Below are positions 30,200 through 43,619 of a DNA stretch of 64,000 nt, piece by piece. How positions within the stretch are numbered: the first letter of the stretch is position 1; each line of letters opens with the position of its first letter. This stretch comes from Craspedostauros australis (taxonomy: Eukaryota > Bacillariophyta > Bacillariophyceae > Mastogloiales > Achnanthaceae), in assembly GCA_026770025.1 (NCBI GenBank), contig JAMXDE010000027.1, forward strand, positions 558,001 through 622,000, read 5' to 3'. The notes beneath the pieces were generated by a model, which saw nothing but the letters and a program-made list of their open reading frames with translations, did no database searches and was not told where the DNA came from. The position numbers and the translations under genes were made by a program.

Positions 30200-33100
30200 T
30201 TACTTTTTCGTAGGCGCGGCCTCATTCTGATCCTTCATCTTGCTGGCGCCCTCGGCAGATGCCGAGGCGATAGCTCTCATGGTCTGTTCGAGGACAAAGT
30301 TGGAGTTGCTCTCAGTCACGTTACTGAGCTTCCCATTGATGTCCTCGTTTACATTCTGCAGCAGCTGCGACACGAATTTGTTTCCCAACGCTGAGATGAG
30401 TGGTGTGTACTGTGGCAGCGCTATGCGTAGCTCTCTTGAGACGATTGCGAGCTGTTCCGGCTCAAGATCTGCAAGTGCTGCCTGGACTTGATTCAGCCTT
30501 TGCTGTTGGTCTTTGTCTTTCATGTCTTGGGTTCGTGTTCCGCCATCGTGTGTTCCCGCAGTATGCGTGGAATCAGATGATTGCTGCTGTTGCTGCGTCA
30601 TGGATGACAGCTTTGCAAACAACTCTTGCGCTCTGGACTCTGCATCTGATTTGCTCACGAATGGTGACACGGATTCTGTTGGCAACGGTGGGAGGATAGA
30701 TCCAATCCCAAACGGCAACGAGTCTCGAAATTGCTTCGGCCCATCCACAAGCGATGACTTCAGTTGGTCCTTGATGGTCGCTGTAGTAGCTAGCGCACTT
30801 TCTTCAAGCAGGATGTTCTGGATCAGCGTCCCATTTGGTGTTAGCAGGATGTCTGCAGTTTCTTTCGCAAATCCAATGATCCCCTCCGTCTCTGTGACTC
30901 TCTTCGCGATTCGTCGTTCCGCCTCGATCTTATCATCAACGGTTGAACCTTCACCCTTGGCGCCTACTTCGGCCATATTGCTATCGTGATCGGTTGACGG
31001 CGACGAACTCGACAGAACCAGCTTCGAGGGTGGGAGCGATTTGGATGTTTGAGAGTACGACGAGAGCCCATCGACCAGATCTCCGAGACGTTCAGGATCC
31101 ACACGATCACCCGCCTCGTACAGCAGATCACGAAGAGCCTGTCTGGATCGCGGCGAATCGTCCTGGAGCAAGCGCTTGGCAATGTACGGGAAGCAGCTGC
31201 TGATCAAGCTGTAGTCCTTGTCGATTTGCAAACTGACGCCCTCCAGCGTGGCCAATGCGCGACTTGTGTACACGAACCATTCTGGGATCGTAAAGGCATC
31301 ACGGTTGCGCCGTTGCAGTTCTTCCACCTCCATTGTGATGCCTGTGGCAAGACTCTCTGCCGCCGCTGCTTGTTGTTGTTGGGACTGCGGTTGACAGTGA
31401 ATGATAGTAGAGCATGTTGTTGGTGTTGTTGTTGTCGTCGTCGTCATCATGACCGTTGGAATCGTTGTTTGGTGGGAAGGTTAGTAACGATCTCCACAAT
31501 GGGCAAAGCTCCATCCATCCACGCAAGCTCACAAATGTCGGATACTCTTCCATACTACACGCGTACCATACCCATACCCACAAACTCCACGACCACCTGC
31601 TCGGACATACCTTCATTTCCTTCCGAATCGCCTTGCGCAACGCATTATCGTCAAGACCAGGATACCGTTCTCGGAAATCGCTCACGATCCGTTCCCTGGT
31701 GCCCTTCGCGCCGCCTCCCAGTCCAGCCTGTTGCAAGAAATACAACAGGGGCTCCAAGGCGCCACTACGTTTTGCAAACTCTAGTTTCTCCGGCTTGAGG
31801 AATCCCATGTTGACCAGATCCTGTGGGACCAAGTCGTATTTGTCGCCGGTGCAATGAGCAATGTATTCCAGCAAGCTGTACTGGATGTCCGGGTCAACCT
31901 GGAGAGTCATTCCGAAATCCAAAATACACAATCGACCGTCCTGGGCACGCAGCAGATTGCCAGGATGCGGATCGCAATGCAAGCGCTGCAATTCGAGCAG
32001 CATGACGAGGTAGGCGTTCAACGCGACGCCACACAGTCGTGGAATGTCCTCGGCTGGTTCGCTACGGTCGATGCGTTGTCCTTCGACCCACTCGGTGACC
32101 AGGATCCGTTGGGTGGAGAGCTCTGGAATGACCTGGGGAGAAAAGACTGAGGCATCCAGTCCTCGGGCCTTCATGTCATCGTTGAACCGCATCGTGCTCA
32201 CGGCTTCGCTCTGATAATCAAGCTCATCGATGAAACCGCGGCCCCACTCGTTGGCCAACGATTTGAAGTCTGTCTTCGATTTTGTTAGGAACCGTTGGTA
32301 GAATGGGACAGCGAGCTCGCGTACGATGTAAAGGTCAAGCGCAATGTCAGCTAGAATGTTGGGTCGCTGCACCTTGATAGCAACAAAATCGTCGGGTGGT
32401 GCGTTGTTGTTGTTGCTGCTGTTGCCGTCTGGTGTGTTGGTGTTAGATCGTCGTTGTTGTTGCTGTTGCTGCTGCTGCTGCATTGGCTGTCGCGACAGTT
32501 TCACCTTGTATACCTGACCAATGGATGCCGATGCCACCGGCTGGATAGATTCCGAAAGTCGGTCGTTGGAAATGAACGCACGGTACCTGGCAGCACCCCA
32601 TTCCGATTTCAGGATTGCAATGGCCTTGTGGGTTGGGAATGGCGGCACCTGATCTTGCAACGAGGACAGTGCCTTCGCGTACTCCGCTGGTATGAGATCG
32701 GAACGCACGCTCAACGCCTGCCCCACCTTGATGGCGGTTGGTCCAAGCTTGGTGATCAACTCCAGCAGATCCTGCGCACGCCGCTCCTTGATGACTTCGT
32801 CTTTGTCCTTCCTGAACTTATCCAAGAAGAGCTGGAAGAGGAAGCGATTGGAGTACCGCAGCAGCTGCAAAGACCGTTGTGCCACCAGCATTGGCCGTTT
32901 GTCGTAGTACTTCTTGGCCTTGGTGGGATCGTAGTACCCTCGGATGTAAGGCTCCTTGTCTTCACGAAAGTCCTCGGGAGGGTACGACAGCTTGATCAAA
33001 GTTGCGCCGACCACAGACAGGATCGGAATTGCAATCAGCAACGCGTGGGCTGCAACTGGAAGGTGCTGGTACCATTGCGACGCTGATTGGATGATGGCCG

Positions 33101-33674
33101 TCACCAACGCCTCGTTTGTCTCCTTCGCCTTGTCAAAGGCCTCAAGCGTCTGATCCAACGTCTGCGAAACGCTGTCGATGCTTGATGGTGCGTTGTCGTT
33201 CGTGAAGGATGGAGGCGATAACAACCGGCTCGACGACGGCTGCTCCTGTTGTCGTTGAAGCCCGAGTTGCACATCGTTCGCCCACTTTGAGAGATCCTCG
33301 GGTGCCCATCCAGAGATGCCTGTACCGCCAGATGCATTGAGGACGGTCCGCCGACGTCGGAGGACATGCTCATGCGCCGCGCGGTGGGTCTGTTTGAGTG
33401 CATTCGGAGGATCAATCGTGCGGACAGCGTGATTGGTGAATCGACGAGCAGATTGGGAAAGGTGCGTCGAAGATAGAGACTCGACCGGGGAGAGCCCCTG
33501 CGCCACATATAGGATCGCGATTGTAATCGCGGTGCATCTCAGCGATCTTGAACCTGGCGTCGGCATTCCACGCCTTGGTTTCGAAGCCATCGTCACCATC
33601 GATCTCGTTGGGGTTGTGAGAGCCAACACAGACAGTGGATTCGGGGTTGCAATTCGTAGCTTTAATCTCTTCAA
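30200..33674 (-). CDS. ABC1K / UbiB-family atypical kinase, probably plastid or mitochondrial
   Basis: Exon 1 is 33674-31611 and exon 2 is 31384-30200. The intron 31610-31385 (226 bp) has donor GTATGT and acceptor CCGCAG, phase 0. Product about 1,082 aa, or 1,054 from the ATG at 33590. Family motifs: the KxGQ motif (IKVGQ, K316), Ala-rich loop ASASIGQVYKVKL, VAIKVQRP, the ELDYQSEA acidic pair, CDPHPGNLL (D568), LDFGM. Exon 2 continues with FTIPEWFVYTSRALATLEG, the usual ABC1 C-terminal block. UbiB/ABC1K proteins support ubiquinone or plastoquinone/tocopherol metabolism. A hydrophobic segment near residue 50 resembles a signal anchor, and another TM lies just before the ABC1 core. A Gln9/Asn-rich insertion after the A-loop is unusual. 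The roughly 390-residue C-terminal extension is mostly predicted helical and Gln-rich. Confidence 0.92.
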
Positions 33675-36600
33675 TGGTGCTACATGTCCACATGGAGGTC
33701 ATCCGTACCGCGCAGCATTCACACTCCGAGGCACAGACCGCGGATGATGGCCGACGGAGTGCCTCCACTGTATTTGGCTGCAGTTGGCGAACACAACAAG
33801 ATCGCGACGACCCTCCCGACAGTGACCTGTTTTCTCTTCTTCTTTGGAAGTTGCGGTATAAATACGGTTCTTCGCGAACAATTGGAAGCAGAGGCATCCA
33901 ATCAGAATGCAATTACTAAATAGCATTATATCCGTCTGTCCTCAACGTGCCAACACAGAGAAAGGCGAAGGCTAAGCGATGACTTGTAGGGCAACACCTG
34001 AGAGATTCATCATCGGAGCCAATTGACCAAGGCGTCCGTGTCCAATGCTACGTGCACCTACCTATGACTGGCCCGGGTCGAGGTGAATATGGGTGTGGTG
34101 CAGTTGAGTCTGCAACGCCGCCAATCGTGGCTGAGGTCTTTGTTGCAGAGATTGTTATATGAGAAGGAGAAGGAGGTTGCCGGAGTGTATATCGAGGCGG
34201 GAAGTTACAGGAAGTTCGACAACTGAGAATGAGGGAAACAACACAAATTGGCAAGGTAGCCACCGCAGCGTTGCTTCCAGCGATCTTGCAATCAACGATG
34301 TCGCCATCACAACAGGCGCTTGCAACCCTGCTATGGACGGCGGCTGTTGGAACGGTGCAGCGTGAGATTTATGAACTCTAGCTCAGACGCACTCACATTC
34401 ACCATCAGCAACACAAGGGAAGACTGCCCTGCCCCGAAAAAAACTTCCTGCACCTCTATATCACCGGATGAAAATCGACTCGAAATGGAGCAATCTGCTC
34501 TGGGCAACAATGAACTTGAATCGATCTGCTCCACCCGTAATTCAAAATCAGGCAAATCGAATTCAGGAGAATTCCGACAGCGACCATCGGACACGTTCGG
34601 ATCGAGATCATCGCGCACAAGATTGATTCCGAACAAGCGCGCACCATTGCGCACACCCAAAAATCTATACGGAAGCTTGCAATGTACTCTATGTTCTATG
34701 ATATGTGTGATCTATGGTCACAAAAGATGATACACTGATGTGCGTTGCATGTTATTGCTAGTGCCGTGATGCTGGTTTTGAACGAAGGCCGCAGATCAAC
34801 CCGATTGGTGCATCCTGTCCGTAGCCACGATTCCAATGGCTCCCTTGCGTGAAGCGAAGTGTTGCATTGAAATGGTTGGCTGCAGTGGATTGGAAAAAGC
34901 AGTTTCGCACACAACCATCTGGAATCAACCATATGCGAATGAATTGGTCGGATCATGTCACATTCATCTCCAACGATGTGTACCAAAAGTACTTCCTCTC
35001 GCTAGATCTGCAGTTGGATGATATGATAAGGAATCTAAGATGTTGGGGATGCATTAGGGCCGATCATGGTGATGATGGCAAATAACCGATGTCGAACATG
35101 GCGACTTTAATGCATAAATGCCCAAAAATCATGAGACCAATGCAATGGCAGACGCATGCGAACAGCTACGTCGATGTCTTGCGCATTGTCTGTCATTGTA
35201 GACACCAAAGAAACGACTACAAACAATACCATCGAACTTGAAGGGAGGAAGTGTTGCGAATGCCTCGTCCTCCTGTGAAGATGGTGAAAGAAATCGGGTA
35301 ACTGACGACAGGAGCGCTGATGGCATTTTGGAACACGCGATGGAATAATAGGTCCAGCAGAATTTGGGTTCCAAACTCGCATTCGTGGTCATACCGTCAA
35401 TGCAAGCATATCGTCTGTATGTAATACATGCAACGAGGCCTACCAACGCAACCGGTCAGCTGAGGCAATGTGCTGCATTGTTGATCATCTCTTGGCTAGC
35501 CGCAACGTGACTAACTTTCGAACAGTGACAGTGACCAACGCCACCAATCCAGAGTGTTGCCCTAATCGATTGGGGGTATCGATACAAAACACGATCGCTC
35601 AGAACAGGTTTGTATTTCCCAAACGTTGTTTGTGGACGTGGACAATCAAAGAAGACGAACATGGACGCCATAGTGGTTCTTTACTGTAGGATTACCCTTC
35701 AGGTGCACTGAGAGAATGAATGAGCAATATGATCTCCTGAATTCTCGTCAACATGCACCTTGTCTCACACGGGCAATACAACGATCAATCACGACGAAAA
35801 ACAGTCAACACCATAGTTCCGTCGAGCAAGTCGAGGTTTCACAGTCGCTTGATCGCCAACATGGTTATGAAGTTCACATGTCGCCCAACATTGGGGTATG
35901 GAGACACAATTTATTTTCCATGTATGAACCCAGCACAAAACGCCGACGGCGACTTCCACTGTTTGTTCTCTCCCCCTCGACATGATTGTAGCTAATTCGA
36001 ATTTGCACATTTTCCGTGACTTGTGCTATGGTTGAATATTCATCCATCATTGGTCCGCTGCACGGAAACCTCCTCTAACAAGGTGTACTTTCACAATCAA
36101 CGTGGCAATGCAAGAACTACTCCAACATTATTGCGCACAATTGACAACCCGAATACAACCTCCGAGACGAGGGCGAAGACTTCTGCAACATCTCATTGTC
36201 GGCAAGGTTTCATTCAACGGACAGCACCTATCCATCGCGACATACTCAGCTGTCTCAAACACAAGGAGAGGACCCTAGTTTCCAATGTTGGAACACATTC
36301 TCTTATCATCATTGCTCACGGATTCCATCTCATCCTACCAAAGAAATTCCCAATGTCTGTCGCGGATACGGAGGACACAGAGTTGAAGGCACCGGCCACC
36401 TTTACTTTCGATGGAACTTCCGGCTGCTCCAACTTGTTGGTAGACCCCTCACATTGTGTGGAACCCTCTCGATGTGACTATTGACCAACAGTGGCCTCGT
36501 TTCCACACGCTTCGATTCCTCCCAAACAAACCGAGACGAAGAAGTTGAAATGTAGGATGGAGAGATGGTGCAAGTCTGAAATGATGTTTTTGAGTCGTGT

Positions 36601-39593
36601 GATCCTCTTTTCTCAGCATCAGCGTGCAGCTATTCAAAATAGCAAGAAGGTTCCTACCATGCAGCGAGTAACATCAGAACTAGGAATTGAAACATGAATT
36701 AGAGTTCGAAGCAACCGCTCAGATGTCATGTCCCGTTTGCCATAGACACGAAGTGCTATACATGCGGGCCGTATGTGGCGAAACCACAACTCGATAGATT
36801 CGCATTGATGGTCAATTGCCAATCGGCAAAACGAGGTGCATGACCATGTAGCCAAGCGTATCCCGGCTGCTTAACATTGGCCTTTGTGGTTCTTCAGTCC
36901 TGGAGGGATTGAGAATAACTATTGCTGGTTCAACTGCGTCATTCCTGGGATTGCGCGGTAATCACGGAGGATTCACCCAACCTGAGAATGTACAAGGGTT
37001 GAGCACGACGTGCGTGGTTTCCCCGGACTGAAATTCTGGTCAACCTGTTTGTGCGTTGACTTCATGGCAAAAAAATAGCTAAGGGAACTCTGTTCTACCT
37101 TTTTTGATATGGTTCGATTTCCATTTGTGCAAGAACCACCATCAACATCATTTAACAAGTCAGATAGTCGAATTGGACGACGTAGCCAAGCAGCAGACAC
37201 TTACTGATCAGGAACGACATCCAATGAAAACGAAAACTCCATGATATGTGGCACAATATTCTAATGATGGGTCGCACGTCAAAGTTCGTACGAATGGTTT
37301 GATAGTAGCCGTTCCACATGGAATACAATGTATCGGAGCATCGTCATGATGTCTCCCTGGTGATTGCATTTTCCACGGTACGGGACGTTTTGCGAGCTTT
37401 CCTAGCAACGAAAGTATAACACTATTCCTGGCATCATCAGGAATAGTGTGAATATAAGACCAAAGCATTTCGATCGCCTCCGCCACGACAAAAATTCCGT
37501 CTGCGAGCTGCGTGATGGTGCTTGTAATGTTGAAGAAATCACATTTCATGCATATATTCTCTCACGCACAAACAAGAGCTGAGCTTTGCGAAATGAGATC
37601 AAGGTGAAACTAGATTCGATAGTACATTTTCATGGAATGAACCCAGAGCTGGGCACTTGTAATAATTCGCCCTTCTCTCGTTTTACCAGTTGGTATGTGC
37701 GAAAACGGACATTGCCAAAAAGTCAATAGCGCCAGGCCGAAGACTATGCATAGGTTTCGATGAGAAAAGCAAGCACAGCTTTATCCAACTAGGTCTACAC
37801 ATCCTTCAATTCTCTCGATCGTGTTGGAAAAGTCCATGTTTGTTAGAGCTTGTGACATGCCAACATGATTGTAATCAATAGGATTGGAACTACTCAACCA
37901 AAGAATTGTGCCATAAAGAAAGAACGTCTTCAATTGTATGTCAGAAAACTAGCATTCCTATTTGGTGAAGCTGTGTAATGGATTAACAGAAGACATGGAC
38001 TTTTCGCAAAGATGCACGTCCTCAGTTGAGCAATGGCCCAAAATAGATGCGTCTTCATACAAGGATGTGAAGCATGCGATGTGTCAATCAATTGAACTGT
38101 CATTAGAAGTTTGGATGGATTGTTGGAAGTTGCGAGCTATCTTGACTTTTCCTGAGTCTGTGCTCACCGCCAGAAAGAAAAAATGCCCCGACTTTTCGTT
38201 CTGGAAGGGTTGCAGTTGATCGAATGCGTATGTCCTTCTTCGTTGAGTCTGCGTGCACGTGATGCGTGCTTTCAATGCAGTGTGTATCGGAACACATCGG
38301 AAACTAAATTCTTGTGTTCATTGAATCCAGGGTTCCACTGCGTGTCGTGAGTGAGCCGTATACTTTGCAGATGTGAATAAATTGCATGATTTCCGAAATG
38401 TTTGCTCTCGTACCGCACTGATTTGAATCAAGTTGAATAAGAACAGATCAGAACGACAGAAATGGACTATCATCGAGATGACAACGCGAACATGCAGAAT
38501 GAACACGAACCTATTCGCGATCATCCAGTCAGTAGTTCCACCGCTACAGTCTGTTGTTATTGTCCTTGTATCTCGTTCTTTTTGACGATTGACCGGGAAC
38601 CGATAGACCATTGAGATCTGATCTTCAATCGTGGAAATAAGTGATGACCACGACAGGTACGAGTACATGCTGCACAATTGGTGCGTGCAAATGTAACAGG
38701 AACAAAACGACTATGTGCCATAGGACTACTCGTTCATTGGACGTCATAGAACAAGATTCCAATGATGGTTGACATAGGGAAGCTCCTTCTATCGAAAAAC
38801 ATAAGGTGAATTTCAAACTGCTGTTGGGATTGTAAAAGGTTGTGCATCACAATACTCTTACTATTTGAACTCTCACGCTTCCATCGAACGCACTATATGT
38901 ACGTCGCAGCAGCTAGTTTGTTTTGACGCAGCATATATTCTTATCTCGTGGTATCATCCCTCTTCAGTCTTGTTCAGTCGATAAAATTTGTGTTCTTTTG
39001 AATATTTCAAACTATTGCACGAGTCGACGGTCATCGCTGTCCTCGTGCGTTATTATCGACGATAAGGATTGGCGATCATATCCGCTTGGTATAACAAGCC
39101 TCACCGATGTGCTATGAAAAATCTTTTGCAGTTTCTCTTGACCAATCTTGGTTTGAAGGATACATTTCTGCTCTACAACTGTTGTTTCGACGTGTGTTTC
39201 TTCGACTCACTATGCTTGTTGTTTTCTACGCGCAGATGTTTCTGTCTTTTTTAAGCATCCCTCTTGTTGACATTGCGCCTTACTTCGGCATTCCAAACGC
39301 AAATGTCGTCGCTTCAACGCGCTGCTATTGCTTCAGTTGGAGCGAATAGTCCACACTTGGTTTTGGACGTTTGGCATACAGTCCTTTCGCGAGGTCCAGG
39401 CGCAATGCGATCAGTTGCATCTTTTCTTTGTCTTTGCAATGAAAAATTAAAACAGGAGGGCGATCGGCCAGCCATGTATCTATGCATGGGCCATCTCTCC
39501 CAAATCTGTCATGGAACGAAGCGTTACAGGATTGCCGTCATGCAGAGGCGAAAAAACAACCACGTGTTTAATTTTGTTCTTGCATCTATGCAA
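33675..39593. other. Gene-poor, AT-shifted region
   Basis: Nearly 6 kb with only short ORFs in changing frames. Some read plausibly (for example 34849-35085 and 35753-35995, +), but I recognise none and find no splice model joining them. A 112-codon ORF (39264-39602, +) stops exactly at the left inverted repeat of the next element. Probably old, decayed mobile or duplicated DNA. Confidence 0.45.
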
Positions 39594-39682
39594 GATCAGT
39601 GAGTCGACCAATCGTTTGAAATGAAGAGTCTAATCGGATTTCTGGCATTTTTAAACTAAGCACATATTCGCAATCCTTGTAG
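39594..39682 (+). repeat. Left inverted repeat
   Basis: Starts GATCAGTGAGTCGACCAATC. Complementary to 48895-48983 with about eight mismatches, all in the inner part. Confidence 0.85.
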
Positions 39683-40239
39683 TCTCTTTATGTACATGTA
39701 ACCTTTTCAGTGCTTAGTAAAGCTTATTTTACGTTTTATGCACCGATCAATGTGTTCATTCTAGTCATGTGGATCCAACCACACAAAAATCGTTGGTAGT
39801 CGTCGAAGGTTCTATCATGTTCTCATGTATTTATCGTGAGGTGGTCAGTCACGGACTTGCTTCCGAAGGTCTCAGTCGTTTGGTACGCGTTAATTACACG
39901 TTAGCATGTGGCACAGGATTCCACATTCTGCTCGTCACAAAGCACATGACACAAAACACATCACACAAAACACATCATCTCCATCATTTCGCAAATTCGC
40001 GCCAGGCTTTGGCTCCATTTCACTTTCCTCGCCAATGCCATGCACACTCGCCCTTTCGCTCAATGCCCGTTGTCGTCAGAGTAGTAGTAGCAGTAGTAGT
40101 AGCAGTTGTTGTTGTTGTTGTTGTTGTCAACGAATGGTCGACCATTCATCGTTTTCTCTCCTTCCTCGCTTCATCTCAACCAGTGCACACCATCACATCC
40201 AACCGGCAAACCACACTACTCTCCACCAACAACTCCACC

Positions 40240-41673
40240 ATGTTTCTCTCTGCTGCTGACAAGGCCCATCCCAAGGATGCCAACCCCTCCCCCAGTAAGA
40301 AGCCACGTTCTGCTCGCCCTGCATCTGCTCACCCTGTGCCTGCTCCTCCTGCCGACTCCAAGGGAAACTTGCTCCCTACCACGGAGCAACTGTTGCCTGA
40401 CAAGCCATCCGCTACGTTGAGGAAGCCAAGCACCATCACACGAGTGATTGATGTGAAGCCGATGTCTGCAGCGGATGGCGGCCTCGTCCCGAACGGTACG
40501 CATGCGCACGCTCGTGAGCTGCATGTGTTCGTCCACATCCTAGACAGCAACGGAGGCGTCTTTGACGACTCCCATGTCGAGGTGCGTTCGGAGGGACGAG
40601 GTGTTGGCGATGGAACAGTGGTGAGCGTTTTCGTGAACGCGCCACCCCCGCCTGCTGCACCTGACGTTGCACCACCTGTCGAGCCTACCCCGCCAGCTAG
40701 GCTTCCCCGCCAATGCAATACGATTGTTGCTGGCCGCTACGCAGACACCTCCAATGATAGCGACAGCACGTACATTGACGAGGAGGAAAAACAGACGCGC
40801 GCCGGCTGGGGCAGGAGGGGCGGCAAGTTTGAGTGTGACCCGACAGAGGAGGGCAGCTGGAGGCATGATGCGATCGTTCGTGTGATGGCGGAGCTTGGAT
40901 CTAACCTAGATTCAAAACTGTTGCAACTCATGCCAAAGAAAGGGTTCGTTCTCGCAGGCAGACACGATCGGACCATCTGGAGCTACATCAAACAGGTGTG
41001 GAGTGTCGCATCGTGTGCACTTTGGACTGTCCTGCTTCCAGAAGAGGGCGTGCCAACTTGTCAGATGGAACAGGTGGTTGCATACGTACGCGGCAATGTG
41101 GAACTTCCTCCAACGATGTTGGCATCTAACCTCTACACTGTGGGCTTGCTCGGAGAAACTACATCATCCCGCACAGTTAGAGCTGCTCTGGCCATGTCTG
41201 CACCACATGCACTGTGTACTGCTATCCTGGGTAGGCATGCACAAGGATTGTCGGAGGAACAGAACGCCCGCATGCTTCCCAAACGCGACATCATCACGCA
41301 AAGCCAGGCAAGCACCTTGCGTCGCTACTTCGACAAGTTGAGTCACGGCGAAATCGTACCTGCGCGAGTTCTTCAGTACCGTGTGGGTGCCTGCAATCTC
41401 TCTGGTGTGGTGTCCTTCCTCATGAACACGACTACGTACAAGGCAGGGTTGAGTCACACGGTAAAGTATTGTGGTGTCCAATTTGACAATGTCCCGGTGT
41501 TCGATCGTGGAAGCACCACCATCCGAGACTTATTCGGCATGTACTCGTCAACGACTAACAACCCAGTGGGAAGGCCCGCCTTCACCACCATTACTAACCT
41601 ACTCACACGCAAAAGCAAGATCAAGACAGGCCTCTCTTCCTTTGAGAGTTACTTCTGGATTATCAACATCTAG
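40240..41673 (+). CDS. Transposon ORF A: N-terminal half of a split transposase (putative)
   Basis: 477 aa from the ATG in caccATG at 40240; the frame is open further upstream to 39769, but that part is low-complexity. Residues 1 to about 170 are Pro/Ala-rich and disordered, with basic and acidic patches. The C-terminal 100 residues (VVSFLMN, HTVKYCGV, GRPAFTTITNLLT, LSSFESYFW) follow the pattern of the helical region that precedes the catalytic domain in a family of transposase-like proteins I know from marine invertebrate genomes, whose superfamily name I cannot state. The match ends where the catalytic core should begin, and ORF B supplies that core. The stop lies in TATCAACATCTAG, the sequence that also ends the small repeat ORFs. 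Confidence 0.6.
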   Translation: MFLSAADKAHPKDANPSPSKKPRSARPASAHPVPAPPADSKGNLLPTTEQLLPDKPSATLRKPSTITRVIDVKPMSAADGGLVPNGTHAHARELHVFVHILDSNGGVFDDSHVEVRSEGRGVGDGTVVSVFVNAPPPPAAPDVAPPVEPTPPARLPRQCNTIVAGRYADTSNDSDSTYIDEEEKQTRAGWGRRGGKFECDPTEEGSWRHDAIVRVMAELGSNLDSKLLQLMPKKGFVLAGRHDRTIWSYIKQVWSVASCALWTVLLPEEGVPTCQMEQVVAYVRGNVELPPTMLASNLYTVGLLGETTSSRTVRAALAMSAPHALCTAILGRHAQGLSEEQNARMLPKRDIITQSQASTLRRYFDKLSHGEIVPARVLQYRVGACNLSGVVSFLMNTTTYKAGLSHTVKYCGVQFDNVPVFDRGSTTIRDLFGMYSSTTNNPVGRPAFTTITNLLTRKSKIKTGLSSFESYFWIINI

Positions 41674-42633
41674 ATCGAAATTAGGTACCCATCTCCCATG
41701 ACTGAAACGTGATTCACTATTTTTTGATTCGACTCGATTTGAGAGTATAGTCGAGTGAGTCTTGATACACGATTGATATTCGGTCACTACGGTCATCGAA
41801 CATGACGTAGGCACTGACATCATCGTATGACGTCAGAGGATCGGTCATTGTGATCCTCGGAATCGAGATTATGTTTTAGTCATGGTACACTGACCTGTCT
41901 AGCCATGCCGAGTGCATCATCGAGCACGTGGCAACAATACTTAGGATCCAGAACAACATCGTCAGAGGTGATGCATGCACCTTGTCGACGTAGACGGATC
42001 AATCCATATGTGATCAAACAGAGATCAAGATTAGGCAAGACCAGGAGAGATGAAGAAAGACCCAAAGGCAAGAATAACACGGAGTATCGTGTAGATCAAC
42101 ATGCCATCTTGGGCAATGTTTTAGAAAAGACTGCAAGAGAAACCACAAGGTAATCGAGCAGCACGTTAGCAACCGTGCATTAGGCACCATCATTAGAAAT
42201 AGGAGATCATCATCTCATAATCCAAACTCAATCATCAATTGACACACCAACTAATAGCAACAACAACAACACCAAACACACCGACTCCACCTCTTGGCTT
42301 GATCACCCTGGCGGCGTAGTAAGTGCAGTGTTTGGTGCTCCCCTCTTGTCCTGTGTGTAATTGCTGATTATCATGGATGGCGACGGAGAAACTGAAACAG
42401 GCAATTTCGCGCCTAGTAGAGCTACTCAAGGCTAAGTATGAAGCAGACGGGGAGGAGGAAAACGATGATGCTGTGGATGCCAATGACGAAAGCTACCACG
42501 ACAATGATGATCCCAGTGACGTCATCGCACAGCATGAACGCACAGCCGATTCCCTGTTGCATGCGCTTGGACTGATTGTTGTGTTCCTCAAATGGGAATT
42601 CACTGCCTCGCACATGCAGCTTCAGTGTGACGA
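41661..42633 (+). repeat. Tandem repeat unit 1 (973 bp)
   Basis: Begins TATCAACATCTAG (ORF A stop). Contains hairpins, a CRE-type TGACGTCA (41828), a leader with TTGATCACCC (42299) and most of the 89-aa ORF. Direct head-to-tail copies follow at +973 and +1946. Confidence 0.95.
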
Positions 42634-42646
42634 TATCAACATCTAG
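42377..42646 (+). CDS. Repeat-encoded 89-aa ORF, copy 1
   Basis: MATEKLKQAISRLVELLKAK forms an amphipathic helix; an Asp/Glu/Asn-rich acidic stretch and a hydrophobic segment (ALGLIVVFLKWEF) follow. It ends INI, like ORF A. It lies behind the same leader that precedes ORF B. Function unknown; it may be a small accessory protein or a chance frame preserved by recent duplication. Confidence 0.4.
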   Translation: MATEKLKQAISRLVELLKAKYEADGEEENDDAVDANDESYHDNDDPSDVIAQHERTADSLLHALGLIVVFLKWEFTASHMQLQCDDINI

Positions 42647-43606
42647 ATCGAAATTAGGTACCCATCTCCCATGACTGAAACGTGATTCACTATTTTTTGA
42701 TTCGACTCGATTTGAGAGTATAGTCGAGTGAGTCTTGATACACGATTGATATTCGGTCACTACGGTCATCGAACATGACGTAGGCACTGACATCATCGTA
42801 TGACGTCAGAGGATCGGTCATTGTGATCCTCGGAATCGAGATTATGTTTTAGTCATGGTACACTGACCTGTCTAGCCATGCCGAGTGCATCATCGAGCAC
42901 GTGGCAACAATACTTAGGATCCAGAACAACATCGTCAGAGGTGATGCATGCACCTTGTCGACGTAGACGGATCAATCCATATGTGATCAAACAGAGATCA
43001 AGATTAGGCAAGACCAGGAGAGATGAAGAAAGACCCAAAGGCAAGAATAACACGGAGTATCGTGTAGATCAACATGCCATCTTGGGCAATGTTTTAGAAA
43101 AGACTGCAAGAGAAACCACAAGGTAATCGAGCAGCACGTTAGCAACCGTGCATTAGGCACCATCATTAGAAATAGGAGATCATCATCTCATAATCCAAAC
43201 TCAATCATCAATTGACACACCAACTAATAGCAACAACAACAACACCAAACACACCGACTCCACCTCTTGGCTTGATCACCCTGGCGGCGTAGTAAGTGCA
43301 GTGTTTGGTGCTCCCCTCTTGTCCTGTGTGTAATTGCTGATTATCATGGATGGCGACGGAGAAACTGAAACAGGCAATTTCGCGCCTAGTAGAGCTACTC
43401 AAGGCTAAGTATGAAGCAGACGGGGAGGAGGAAAACGATGATGCTGTGGATGCCAATGACGAAAGCTACCACGACAATGATGATCCCAGTGACGTCATCG
43501 CACAGCATGAACGCACAGCCGATTCCCTGTTGCATGCGCTTGGACTGATTGTTGTGTTCCTCAAATGGGAATTCACTGCCTCGCACATGCAGCTTCAGTG
43601 TGACGA
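42634..43606 (+). repeat. Tandem repeat unit 2 (973 bp)
   Basis: Appears identical to unit 1 over its whole length by eye. Confidence 0.95.
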
Positions 43607-43619
43607 TATCAACATCTAG
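43350..43619 (+). CDS. Repeat-encoded 89-aa ORF, copy 2
   Basis: Identical in translation to copy 1. Confidence 0.4.
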   Translation: MATEKLKQAISRLVELLKAKYEADGEEENDDAVDANDESYHDNDDPSDVIAQHERTADSLLHALGLIVVFLKWEFTASHMQLQCDDINI

